From Variovorax sp. OV329 (GTDB lineage: Bacteria > Pseudomonadota > Gammaproteobacteria > Burkholderiales > Burkholderiaceae_C), in the NCBI RefSeq assembly GCF_900114785.1, contig NZ_FOUG01000008.1, forward strand, positions 226,745 to 290,744: 64,000 nt of DNA, in the 5' to 3' direction. Every line of letters starts with the position of its first letter. Position 1 is the stretch's first letter. The notes beneath the pieces are model-generated. The model did no database searches. It saw only the letters and a program-made list of their open reading frames with translations, and was not told the origin of the DNA. Shown here in pieces: positions 30,427-38,708 of this stretch. The translations under genes and the position numbers were made by a program.

Positions 30427-31824
30427 TCAGGTCGCCAGCGTTCTCTCGTGCGGCGCGGTGCGAAGGGCTTCGAGGAAGCTGTTGCGCCACCAGTGCACGT
30501 CCTGCTCGCGGATGCGCGCCAAGAGCTTCTGGTGCCGCACGCGGCGCTCCTCCAGCGGCATGCGCAGGGCGTGCTGCAGCGTCTGCGCGGTGCCGTGCGT
30601 GTCGTAGGGGTTGACCAGCAGCGCCTCCTTCAGCTGCTCGGCTGCGCCGGCAAAGCGCGAGAGCACCAGCACGCCCGGGTCGGCCGGGTCCTGCGCGGCC
30701 ACGTATTCCTTGGCCACCAGGTTCATGCCATCGCGCAGCGGCGTGACCAGGCCGACGGCGGCGGCCCGGCACAGGCCCGGCACGCGCTTGCGGGCCACGA
30801 TGCGGTGGATGTAGCGCACCGGCATCCAGTCCAGCTCGCCGAAGTCGCCGTTGATGGCGCCGCACATCGATTCGAGTTCACGCCGGATGTCGCCGTACGC
30901 GTCCACCGTCTCGCGGGTGGGCGAGGCGATCTGGATCAGCGTGGCACTGCGCCGGTTCTCGGGGTAGTTGGCCAGCAGCTCGCGGAAGGCCCGCACCCGC
31001 TGCGGGATGCCCTTGGAATAGTCCAGCCGGTCGATGCCCACCAGCAGGCGGCGGCTCGAGTATTCGCGCTTCATGGTCTCGTACATGTCGCGCGATTCCT
31101 TGGCATGCGTCAGCGTCGCGAACTCGTCCACGTCGATGCCGATGGGGAAGGCGCCGGCGCGCACCGTGTGGCCGTAGGCGCTGTACAGGTCGTTGCCCAG
31201 CACCTCGCCGTGCGCCTCGTTGATCACGTAGTGCTCGAAGTGCCGCACGTCCTGATTCGCCTGCAGCCCGATCAGGTCGTAGGCGAAGAGCGAGCGCATC
31301 AGCCAGTCGTGCTGCGGGATGGCGGCGAAGATGATCTGCGGCGGCAGCGGAATGTGCAGGAAGAAGCCGATGCGGTTCTTGCAGCCCATGGCGCGCAGCT
31401 CGGCCGCCAGTGGGATCATGTGGTAGTCGTGCACCCAGACGATGTCGTCTTCCGCCAGCAGCGGCATCAGCTTGCGCGCAAACAGCTGGTTCACGCGCCG
31501 GTAGCCGCCGATGAAGCCGGCGTCGAAGTGCGCCAGGTCCAGCCGGTTGTGGAACACCGGCCACAGCACGTCGTTGCTGTAGCCCAGGTAGTAGCTGTCG
31601 TGGTCCTCGCGGCTGAGGTCGATGGTGGCCAGCGTGACCTTGCCGGCCTGCTGCTTGTGCATCTCGCCCTCGCCGGTGGGGCCGTCCTGCACCACCGTGC
31701 CACTCCAGCCGAACCACAGGCCGCCGCTTTGCTGCAGGGATTCGCCGAGGGCCACGGCCAGCCCTCCGGCTGCCGCCTTGCGCGGGTCGGCCACGCGGTT
31801 GGAGACAACGACCAGGCGGCTCAT
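30427..31824 (-). CDS. otsA: Trehalose-6-phosphate synthase
   Basis: A 465-residue GT20 enzyme that joins UDP-glucose and glucose-6-phosphate. [51 protein letters not shown] and the nucleotide-sugar-binding [16 protein letters not shown] are present in order. The length is normal. It is 10 bases downstream of the GH15 gene in the otsB-GH15-otsA operon. Trehalose here is probably an osmotic or desiccation protectant. Confidence 0.97.
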   Translation of the reverse strand: MSRLVVVSNRVADPRKAAAGGLAVALGESLQQSGGLWFGWSGTVVQDGPTGEGEMHKQQAGKVTLATIDLSREDHDSYYLGYSNDVLWPVFHNRLDLAHFDAGFIGGYRRVNQLFARKLMPLLAEDDIVWVHDYHMIPLAAELRAMGCKNRIGFFLHIPLPPQIIFAAIPQHDWLMRSLFAYDLIGLQANQDVRHFEHYVINEAHGEVLGNDLYSAYGHTVRAGAFPIGIDVDEFATLTHAKESRDMYETMKREYSSRRLLVGIDRLDYSKGIPQRVRAFRELLANYPENRRSATLIQIASPTRETVDAYGDIRRELESMCGAINGDFGELDWMPVRYIHRIVARKRVPGLCRAAAVGLVTPLRDGMNLVAKEYVAAQDPADPGVLVLSRFAGAAEQLKEALLVNPYDTHGTAQTLQHALRMPLEERRVRHQKLLARIREQDVHWWRNSFLEALRTAPHERTLAT

Positions 31825-31834
31825 GGGCAGTACC

Positions 31835-33706
31835 TCATATCGCGGAATCCCAGGGAGCGGACAGCCGGACCGCCGCGTTGATGATTCCCACCATCGAGTA
31901 GGTCTGCGGGAAGTTGCCCCACATCTCGCCGGTCACCGGATGCGTGTCTTCCGACAGCAGGCCCAGCGGGTTGCGCGCCGCCAGCATGGTCTCGAAGATC
32001 TGTCGCGCCTCGGCCCTGCGGCCGATCTTGGCCAGCGCGTCGATGCGCCAGAAGGTGCAGATGTTGAAGGCCGTCTCGGGCTTGCCGAAGTCATCCGCCG
32101 CTTCGTAGCGGCGCATGTAGGGTCCGTCGCAAAGTGCTTTTTCCATGGCGTCCACGGTCGAGATGAAACGCGGATCGCGCGCATCGATCAGGCCGACCTC
32201 CACCATCAACAGGATGCTGGCATCCAGTTCGTTGCCGCCGAAGCTTTCGGCAAAGGCCTGGCGCTCTTCGCTCCAGGACTTGGCAAGGATCTCCTCGCGC
32301 ATGCGCGCCGCATGGCCGTGCCAGTAGGCGGCGCGGTCGGCGCGGCCGATGGCGCGGGCGATCTTGGCCAGTCGGTCGCAGGCGGCCCAGCTCATCAAGG
32401 CCGAACTGGTGTGCACGCGTGCGCGCGTGCGCAGCTCCCACATGCCGGCGTCGGGCGTGCCGTAGACGCGGATGGCCTGCTCCCCTACCGCTTCCAGGTG
32501 CGGGAACTCGGCCTGGCCCGCGGGCCGCAGCAGCCGCCGGTCGTGGAAGGCCTGGGCCGCACCCAGCACGATGTTGCCGTACACATCGTGCTGGAAGTGT
32601 TCCTGCGCCTGGTTGCCCACGCGCACCGGGCCCATGCCGCGGTAGCCGGGCAGGAAGTCAAGCACGGCTTCGGGCAAATGCCGCTCCAGGCCGATGCCGT
32701 ACAGCGGCTGGATGTGCTCGCCGCGCGAGCCGACCACCACGTTGGTGAGCCAGCGCAGGTAGTCTTCCATGGTGCCCACCTCGCTGAGCGAGTTGAGCGC
32801 GCGCACCACGAAGAAGGCATCGCGCAGCCAGCAGAAACGGTAGTCCCAGTTGCGCTGGCTGCCTGGCGCCTCGGGGATGCTGGTGGTCATGGCGGCCACG
32901 ATGGCGCCGGTGTCCTCGTACAGCGACATCTTCAGCGTGATGGCGGCACGGATCACCGCCTCCTGCCATTCGAAGGGAATGGCCAGGCGCTTGCTCCAGG
33001 TGCGCCAGTAGGTGAGGGTCTCCTGCTCGAAGTGGCGCGCTGTGTCGGCGATGCCGTCTGTCAGCGTCTCGTCGGCGCCCAGGATGAAGTTGTAGTCGCG
33101 CGCCATCACGAAGGGCTGGCGGGACAGCACGTGCGAGATCGGCGCGTCGGTGTTCAGGCGCAGCGTGGTGTCCGGCCCCACGTAGCGGATGTGGTTGCTG
33201 CCGCGCGTGGTGGTGGGCTGCACCTGCCCCCACTGGAAGCGGGGGTCCAGCGCGATGCGAACACGCGGCGCGCCCGCGATGGGCCGCACGCGCCGCACGA
33301 TGGACAGCGGCCGGAAATAACGCGAGCGGCTCCAGAAGCGCGGCGCGAAATCGGTGATCTCGATGCCCTGGCCCTTGCTGTCGTACAGGCGGGTTCGCAG
33401 CACGGCGGTGTTGTGCTCGTACGCCTGCTCGGAGGTGGCGAAGTCCTCCAGCTCGATGGCCCAGGCGCTGGCGTTCTCGCTGGGGTCCAGCAGTGCGTTG
33501 AAGATCGGCTCGCCGTCGAAGCGCGGCAGGCAGCACCACACGATGCGCGCGCGCTGGTCCACCAGCGCACTGAACGAGCAGTTGCCGATCACGCCCACGG
33601 AAAGCGAAGGCGGGGCGGGGGGTGGGAATTCGGGGGGTGTGTCCGTGGGCGTGGCGATCGACGCCTCGTCGACCGGCGCCTGATCCTCCTGCGCACTGTC
33701 CGTCAT
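31835..33706 (-). CDS. Glycoside hydrolase family 15 protein (glucoamylase/trehalase-like)
   Basis: A 623-residue cytoplasmic enzyme with an N-terminal beta-sandwich (about 45-250; GNCSFSALVDQRARIVWCCLPRFD) and a C-terminal alpha/alpha-barrel (300-615), with the family motifs RNWDYRFCWLRDAFF and MWGNFPQTYSMVGI. Bacterial GH15 proteins of this type have trehalase or glucoamylase activity; lying between otsB and otsA, trehalose breakdown or quality control is the likeliest role. AGGAGGG precedes ATG 33706, which overlaps the otsB stop by four bases. Confidence 0.9.
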   Translation of the reverse strand: MTDSAQEDQAPVDEASIATPTDTPPEFPPPAPPSLSVGVIGNCSFSALVDQRARIVWCCLPRFDGEPIFNALLDPSENASAWAIELEDFATSEQAYEHNTAVLRTRLYDSKGQGIEITDFAPRFWSRSRYFRPLSIVRRVRPIAGAPRVRIALDPRFQWGQVQPTTTRGSNHIRYVGPDTTLRLNTDAPISHVLSRQPFVMARDYNFILGADETLTDGIADTARHFEQETLTYWRTWSKRLAIPFEWQEAVIRAAITLKMSLYEDTGAIVAAMTTSIPEAPGSQRNWDYRFCWLRDAFFVVRALNSLSEVGTMEDYLRWLTNVVVGSRGEHIQPLYGIGLERHLPEAVLDFLPGYRGMGPVRVGNQAQEHFQHDVYGNIVLGAAQAFHDRRLLRPAGQAEFPHLEAVGEQAIRVYGTPDAGMWELRTRARVHTSSALMSWAACDRLAKIARAIGRADRAAYWHGHAARMREEILAKSWSEERQAFAESFGGNELDASILLMVEVGLIDARDPRFISTVDAMEKALCDGPYMRRYEAADDFGKPETAFNICTFWRIDALAKIGRRAEARQIFETMLAARNPLGLLSEDTHPVTGEMWGNFPQTYSMVGIINAAVRLSAPWDSAI

Positions 33707-34473
33707 GTGTCCCTCCTGGGATCGTTCTTTGTATTCTTGTCGGGGGCGGGCGGCACCGAACGGGCGGTGGCCAGCCATTCGAAGACGGCGAGCGGCGACT
33801 CCAGCCGGTGCTGCGCCAGGCTCGGCCCGCTGCCCACCTTGATGGCCACGCCGCCGCGCGGCTGCACCACGGCGAAGCCGGTCTCGTCGGTCGTGTCGTC
33901 GCCAGCAAAGACCGGAATGCGGCCCACGAAGGGCGGCTCCAGCATGAAGGCATCGATGGCCACGCCCTTGTTGATGCCGGCGGGCTTGACCTCGAACACC
34001 GCCTTGCCGTGCAGCAGCTCCAGGCGCGGCTCCTTGGCAATGATCCCTAGCAGGGCGAGGCGGCACAGCTCCTCGAGTTCGGGCGCGCGCCGGTAGTGCA
34101 GCGCCACGGCCGCGTGCTTGCGCTCCACCAGCAGGTCGGGATGAGCACCAGCGAGATGATTGGCCACATCCAGCACGGCCTGGAGATCGGGCGGCGTTTC
34201 CTCGCGCATGTTGCCCGCGGCATCGCGCCGCTGCACGCCGTGCTCGCCAGCGGCGGGCAGGCGCAGGGGCGCGAGAAAGCGGTCGAGCACGTCGATCTGG
34301 CGGCCGGAGACCACGGCCAGCGCGCCGCCCAGCCAATCGTGGAGATCGGTCAGCAGCGCGACAAGGCCTTGCGGCACCTCGATCGCTTCAGGCGTCTCGG
34401 CGATGCCGACCAGGGTGCCGTCGAAGTCCAGAAACAGCGCGGCGTCGGGGGTGAGTCGAGGGGGCGTCTGCAT
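33703..34473 (-). CDS. otsB: Trehalose-6-phosphate phosphatase
   Basis: A 256-residue HAD-superfamily phosphatase making trehalose from trehalose-6-phosphate. LFLDFDGTLVGI has the two catalytic aspartates, VVSGRQIDVL is the second motif, and VFAGDDTTDETGF the metal-binding motif. KPAGINKGVAIDAFM is the conserved lysine region. It is the first gene of the operon and its stop overlaps the GH15 start (ATGA). Confidence 0.95.
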   Translation of the reverse strand: MQTPPRLTPDAALFLDFDGTLVGIAETPEAIEVPQGLVALLTDLHDWLGGALAVVSGRQIDVLDRFLAPLRLPAAGEHGVQRRDAAGNMREETPPDLQAVLDVANHLAGAHPDLLVERKHAAVALHYRRAPELEELCRLALLGIIAKEPRLELLHGKAVFEVKPAGINKGVAIDAFMLEPPFVGRIPVFAGDDTTDETGFAVVQPRGGVAIKVGSGPSLAQHRLESPLAVFEWLATARSVPPAPDKNTKNDPRRDT

Positions 34474-34521
34474 CGGGGTAAACCTTAGCAGAGTCAGGTT
34501 GCGGCGCGCGTCGGCGAATAC

Positions 34522-35796
34522 CTACGAAAGCGATGGGGCCTCGGGCGAATCCAGTGCCTTGGCGACGGCCGCCGTGCGCGCCTGGCCGATGGCGGCGCCG
34601 ATCTCCGGGCCCTTGGCGCCGCGCTGCAGCGCCGCCTGCGCGATGGGTTCGGTAGGCACCGACAGCGCGGCCTGCAGCGCTGCGCGAAGCCGCTCGCGCT
34701 GCGGATAGGCCCGCTCTTCCAGGCCCAGACGGCCGCGGGCATCGCATTCGCAGGCCAGCAGCACCTGCTCGAAGCGTTGGGGCTTGCGGATGGCGTCGCA
34801 GCGCTCCAGCAGGCGCATCACGGCCGCGGCGTTGAGTTCGGCACTGCGGTGGATGTTCCCGTGCTCGCGCGCCACCACGTCGGCCAGCTCGCGGATCTCC
34901 ACCGGCACCCGCCAGCGATCGCACACCTGCCGCAGCAGCTTGGCGCTGCGCTGCTCGTGGCCATGGTGGCGCGGCAGGATGTCGTGCGGCGTGGTGCCCT
35001 TGCCCAGGTCGTGCACCAGGCAGGCAAAGCGAACCGGCAGCGGCGCCTTCAGTTTCGCCGCCATGTCCAGCACCATCATCAGGTGCACGCCGGTGTCGAT
35101 CTCGGGATGGTGCGCCTCGGGCTGCGGCACGCCCCAGAGGCGATCGACCTCGGGCAGTAATACCCGGAGCGCGCCGCATTCGCGCAGCAACTCGAACATG
35201 CGCGAGGGCTTGTCTTCCGACAGGCCGCGCGCCAGTTCCTGCCAGACGCGCTCGGGCACCAGCGCGTCGACCTCGCCGTCGCGCACCATCTCGCGCATGA
35301 GTTCCAGCGTCTGGGGCGCCACCGAGAAATCGGAGAAGCGTGCAGCGAAGCGGGCCACGCGCAGGATGCGCACCGGGTCCTCGCGGAAGGCGTCGGTGAC
35401 GTGGCGCAATTGCTTGCGCTGCAGGTCCTGCACGCCGCCGTAGGGATCGATCAGGTCCGCCGTGTCGAGCTCGGGCTTGTCGACCAGCGCAGCCGGCAGC
35501 GCGATGGCATTGATGCTGAGATCGCGCCGCGCCAGGTCTTCTTCCAGCGTCACCCCGGGGTCGGCATGCACGACGAAGCCGCGGTAGCCGGGACCGCTCT
35601 TGCGCTCGGTGCGCGCCAGCGCGTATTCCTCTCGCGTCTCCGGGTGCAGGAAGACGGGAAAGTCGCGGCCCACGGGCAGGTAGCCCAGGTCCGTCATATC
35701 CTTCGGCCTCGCGCCCACCACCACCCAATCGCGGTCCGAACCGGGCAGTCCGAGCAGGCGGTCGCGTACCGCGCCGCCGACCAAGTAGCTTTGCAT
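34522..35796 (-). CDS. cca: CCA-adding tRNA nucleotidyltransferase with HD domain
   Basis: A 424-residue class II nucleotidyltransferase that builds or repairs the CCA end of tRNA. LVGGAVRDRLLG opens the catalytic head, DRDWVVV and EYALARTERK follow, DLARRDLSINAIA is the neck motif, and RFACLVHDLGKG is the C-terminal HD phosphohydrolase domain that makes the proteobacterial enzyme multifunctional. Length and order match the E. coli protein. The start is ATG 35796 (MQSYLVGG); no strong ribosome site is seen. Confidence 0.96.
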   Translation of the reverse strand: MQSYLVGGAVRDRLLGLPGSDRDWVVVGARPKDMTDLGYLPVGRDFPVFLHPETREEYALARTERKSGPGYRGFVVHADPGVTLEEDLARRDLSINAIALPAALVDKPELDTADLIDPYGGVQDLQRKQLRHVTDAFREDPVRILRVARFAARFSDFSVAPQTLELMREMVRDGEVDALVPERVWQELARGLSEDKPSRMFELLRECGALRVLLPEVDRLWGVPQPEAHHPEIDTGVHLMMVLDMAAKLKAPLPVRFACLVHDLGKGTTPHDILPRHHGHEQRSAKLLRQVCDRWRVPVEIRELADVVAREHGNIHRSAELNAAAVMRLLERCDAIRKPQRFEQVLLACECDARGRLGLEERAYPQRERLRAALQAALSVPTEPIAQAALQRGAKGPEIGAAIGQARTAAVAKALDSPEAPSLS

Positions 35797-35917
35797 GTTC
35801 GCGAGTGTAGGCGCCGCCCTGTCCCCGGCATGACAGGGCGAACGGAACACGCTGTTGCGCGGGCGGTCGCACCCCCGCCCCCAACTCAAAACAATGGAGA
35901 AACTCTTGAAGATCGTG

Positions 35918-36661
35918 ATGAAGACGAAGAACTCCCGCACGACGAAGACCGCCCTGGCCGCAGCCCTGCTCGCCGCAGGCGGCAGCGCCATGGCGCAGCA
36001 GGCCGGCGACTGGGTGTTCGGCGCCGGCTGGATGCATTTCGCACCGCAGGATTCCAGCAAGCCGCTGACCCTCACCTCGCCGGTCAACCAGACCGTGCCC
36101 GGCTCCTCGGCCAGTGTTGCCGACTCGGACACGCTGGGCCTCTCGGCCACCTATTTCCTCGACAGCCACTGGGGCGTCGAGGGCGTGGTGGGCGTGCCGC
36201 CCAAGTTCAAGCTGGACGGCGGCGGCACCCTCGGCCCCATCGGTGAACTGGGCAGTGCCCGCCAGTGGAGCCCGGCGCTGCTGGGCAAGTACTACTTCAA
36301 CGAAGGCAATGCCGCCTTCCGTCCCTACGTGGGCCTGGGCCTGACCTATGTCTGGTACAGCGACGTCGAGCTGACGCCCGGCATGCAGAACGCCGTCGGC
36401 GGCCTGCTGCGCCGTCCGCCTGGCTCGACCGTGACCAGCGCCAAGCTCGACAGCTCGTGGGCCCCGGTGTTCAACATCGGCGCGGCCTACCAGTTCGACC
36501 CGCACTGGGGCGTGTCCTTCTCGGTGTCCTACATCCCGCTGAAGACCACCGCCAAGCTCACCACCACCAGCGCCGCCACCGGCGCCCAGCTGGCCACCAG
36601 CGAAGCCAGCCTGAAGGTCAATCCGATCGTGCCCTTCGTGGCCGTGACCTACCGCTACTGA
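35918..36661 (+). CDS. OmpW family outer-membrane protein
   Basis: A 247-residue OmpW-like barrel. A clear signal peptide (AALAAALLAAGGSAMA, cleavage before QQ) is followed by GDWVFGAGWMHFAPQDSS, alternating strands, LSATYFLDSHWGVEGVVGVPPK (typical OmpW), and a C-terminal aromatic residue (TYRY) used for barrel insertion. It probably forms a small eight-strand channel for hydrophobic compounds. Three starts are in frame: ATG 35894, TTG 35906 (GGAGAA at good spacing) and ATG 35918; the last gives the most ordinary signal peptide. It is divergent from cca. Confidence 0.9.
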   Translation: MKTKNSRTTKTALAAALLAAGGSAMAQQAGDWVFGAGWMHFAPQDSSKPLTLTSPVNQTVPGSSASVADSDTLGLSATYFLDSHWGVEGVVGVPPKFKLDGGGTLGPIGELGSARQWSPALLGKYYFNEGNAAFRPYVGLGLTYVWYSDVELTPGMQNAVGGLLRRPPGSTVTSAKLDSSWAPVFNIGAAYQFDPHWGVSFSVSYIPLKTTAKLTTTSAATGAQLATSEASLKVNPIVPFVAVTYRY

Positions 36662-36683
36662 TCGCCATGCGCGCCGCGCCGGG

Positions 36684-37328
36684 TCACCAGCGCGGCAGGA
36701 TGCGGTCGCCGGGCATCACCTCGTAGGGTGGTGCCCAGCCCTCCAGCCGGCTCAGCCGCTCGGCCCACGCGCCGACTTGGCGATGGCGCTGCAGCAGGCC
36801 CAGGCCGTTTTCCTCTTCCGGATAGAACACGTAGCCCGCGAGGGAAAAATCGGCAATCGTCGGGCCGTTTCCCACCAGGTAGTCGCGGGTCGACAGGTGC
36901 TTGTCGACGACGGCATAGGCCGCCTCGATGCGCCCTGCGAGCCAGCCCATGACGGCCGGCTCCGGCGCGCTCGCCCCGAAGGACCGTGCGAAGCGGTAGC
37001 TGGCGAAGTAGCTGGTGAACTTGTGGTTGTCGAAGAGCAGCCATCGCAGGATTTCCTGCTTCTGCAGCGCGCTGTCGCCGCCGAAGCGGCCGTGGCGCTG
37101 CGCCAGGTGGTCCAGGATGACGCCGGACTGCGTGAGCCGCAGCGTGCCGTCTTCCAGCACCGGCGCCTCGCCCATCTCGTTCAGGTTCTCGCGCCAGTCC
37201 GGATCGCGCGTGGCGCCGGCCTGCATATAGTCGACGAACACCGCCTCGAAGGGCTGCCCGAGCACTCGCAGCAGGAGGGCGACCTTGTAGCTGTTGCCCG
37301 ATTGGGCGAAGCAGTGCAGGCGGTACAT
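36684..37328 (-). CDS. Glutathione S-transferase family protein
   Basis: A 214-residue cytosolic transferase. The N-terminal thioredoxin-fold half has the catalytic-region FAQSGNSYKVALLLRVLG and MGEAPVLEDGTLRLTQSGVILDHLA (cis-Pro loop and glutathione-binding QS), and the C-terminal helical half contains NGPTIADFSLAGYVFY, the conserved N-capping motif. The start ATG at 37328 is the natural one. A second, different transferase gene lies 16 bases upstream on the same strand, so they are probably co-transcribed. Confidence 0.9.
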   Translation of the reverse strand: MYRLHCFAQSGNSYKVALLLRVLGQPFEAVFVDYMQAGATRDPDWRENLNEMGEAPVLEDGTLRLTQSGVILDHLAQRHGRFGGDSALQKQEILRWLLFDNHKFTSYFASYRFARSFGASAPEPAVMGWLAGRIEAAYAVVDKHLSTRDYLVGNGPTIADFSLAGYVFYPEEENGLGLLQRHRQVGAWAERLSRLEGWAPPYEVMPGDRILPRW

Positions 37329-37344
37329 CCGCGGCCTTTCCTGC

Positions 37345-38040
37345 TCAGCGCGCCACGCGGTAGGGCTCGTCCATGACGACGAAGTCGTGCTCCAGCAGCG
37401 CGGCGTCGATCCAGGCCTTGACGCCCGGCAGCGCCTGCACCCGCTGCATGTAGGCGCTGATGGGCTCGGGCACGGGCAGCGCGTAGCCGGCGAAGCGCAT
37501 CACGACCGGGGCGTAGTAGGCGTCCGCCGCGGTGAAGCGGCCGAAGAGCATGCCGTCCGGATGGCTGCCGGCGTTCGCGGCCAGCAGCTCGCTCCACATG
37601 GCGACGATGCGCTCCACGTCGGCGCGCACGCCGGCGTTGTCGCGCCAGATGATGGCGCCCTGCACCGCGAGGTCGGCCTCGACGTTCATCGCGCAGGCGC
37701 CGCGCAGGGCACGGAAGCCCCCGTGCATCTCGGCGCAGATGCTGCGCGCATGGGCGCGCTGCTTCACGTCCTCGGGCCAGAGCTTCTTCTCGGGTAAGCG
37801 CTCGGCCAGGTACTCGACGATGGACAGGGTGTCCCACACCTTGATATCGCCATCCACCAGCAGCGGCACCAGCGCCGTGGGCGAGACCGCGCCCATGGTG
37901 TTCTTGAACGTCGAGCCTTCGGTGAATTCATCGAAGCGCACCATGACTTCCTCGAAGTCGATGCCGGCCTGCTTCATCAGCACCCAGGGGCGCATCGACC
38001 AGGACGAGTAGTTCTTGTTGCCGATGTAGAGCTTGCGCAT
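37345..38040 (-). CDS. Glutathione S-transferase family protein
   Basis: A 231-residue transferase of a different class from its downstream neighbour. It begins KLYIGNKNYSSWSMRPWVLMKQAG, where the SSWSMR serine is the likely catalytic residue, and contains ALVPLLVDGDIKVWDTLSIVEYLAERLP (glutathione-binding) and a C-terminal FTAADAYYAPVVMRF motif. The SSWS-x-R start is typical of the zeta/SspA-like group. The substrate is unknown. Confidence 0.9.
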   Translation of the reverse strand: MRKLYIGNKNYSSWSMRPWVLMKQAGIDFEEVMVRFDEFTEGSTFKNTMGAVSPTALVPLLVDGDIKVWDTLSIVEYLAERLPEKKLWPEDVKQRAHARSICAEMHGGFRALRGACAMNVEADLAVQGAIIWRDNAGVRADVERIVAMWSELLAANAGSHPDGMLFGRFTAADAYYAPVVMRFAGYALPVPEPISAYMQRVQALPGVKAWIDAALLEHDFVVMDEPYRVAR

Positions 38041-38162
38041 GTCCTGTTTTCTCCTCGTTCGGTTTCTTGGGGGGAACCGGAGATGCTATCGGCCCGCGCG
38101 ACGGCCGTTGATGACAAAGAGGCCGGCGATTGATGCGCGCGGCGCCGCGCGCCGCTTTTCGC

Positions 38163-38708
38163 TCAGCGCCGCGTTTCCTCGTTGGAGGTGTCGTTCCCGG
38201 CCCGCGCCTGGTTGCCAATGACCCCCTGCAGCCCGCGCGAGAAGTGCGGCACCAGCGCCAGAACCACCAGCGCCAGCAGCGTGCTGAGGATGGCGGTGAC
38301 CTCTCGGCCCAGGCCGCAGGCCAGGCCAATGGCGGCTGTCATCCACATGCCGGCCGCGGTGGTCAGGCCCTGCACCGCCTGCTCGTCCTTGCCGCTCTTG
38401 AGGATGGCGCCGGCGCACAGGAAACCCACGCCTGCCAGCAGCCCCTGCACCACGCGGCTCATGTCGGCGATGGCCATGCCGGTGAACTGCGGCGTGAGCA
38501 CGAACAGCGCCGAGCCCATGGCCACCAGCATGTGGGTGCGGGCGCCGGCAGCCTTGCCGCGCGCCTCGCGCTCGAAGCCCAGCACGAACCCCAGCAGCCC
38601 GGCCAGCGCCAGGCGCACCGTCACCTTGGTCATCTGCTCGACATCGCCGATGTCGCTGAATTCGCGCGAGACGGTGTCGGCGATGCGGCTCCAGACAGTC
38701 GTGCTCAC
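38163..38708 (-). CDS. MgtC/SapB family membrane protein
   Basis: A 181-residue protein with about five transmembrane helices and the MgtC signature LAGLLGFVLGFEREARGKAAGARTHMLVAMGSALF, followed by VGFLCAGAILKSG and GLTTAAGMWMTAAIGLACG. The family is tied to magnesium limitation and to control of membrane ATPases. The start is a GTG (38708) whose codon overlaps the slt stop (GTGA, 38705-38708), indicating translational coupling. It lacks the soluble C-terminal domain of Salmonella MgtC, as many SapB-type members do. Confidence 0.87.
   Translation of the reverse strand: MSTTVWSRIADTVSREFSDIGDVEQMTKVTVRLALAGLLGFVLGFEREARGKAAGARTHMLVAMGSALFVLTPQFTGMAIADMSRVVQGLLAGVGFLCAGAILKSGKDEQAVQGLTTAAGMWMTAAIGLACGLGREVTAILSTLLALVVLALVPHFSRGLQGVIGNQARAGNDTSNEETRR

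Noticed and set aside
35817..35838. Hairpin CCCTGTC/GACAGGG between cca and the ompW-like gene.
   Set aside because: A 7-base stem without a U-run. It lies between divergent starts, so it is not a terminator, and no regulator is known to bind it.
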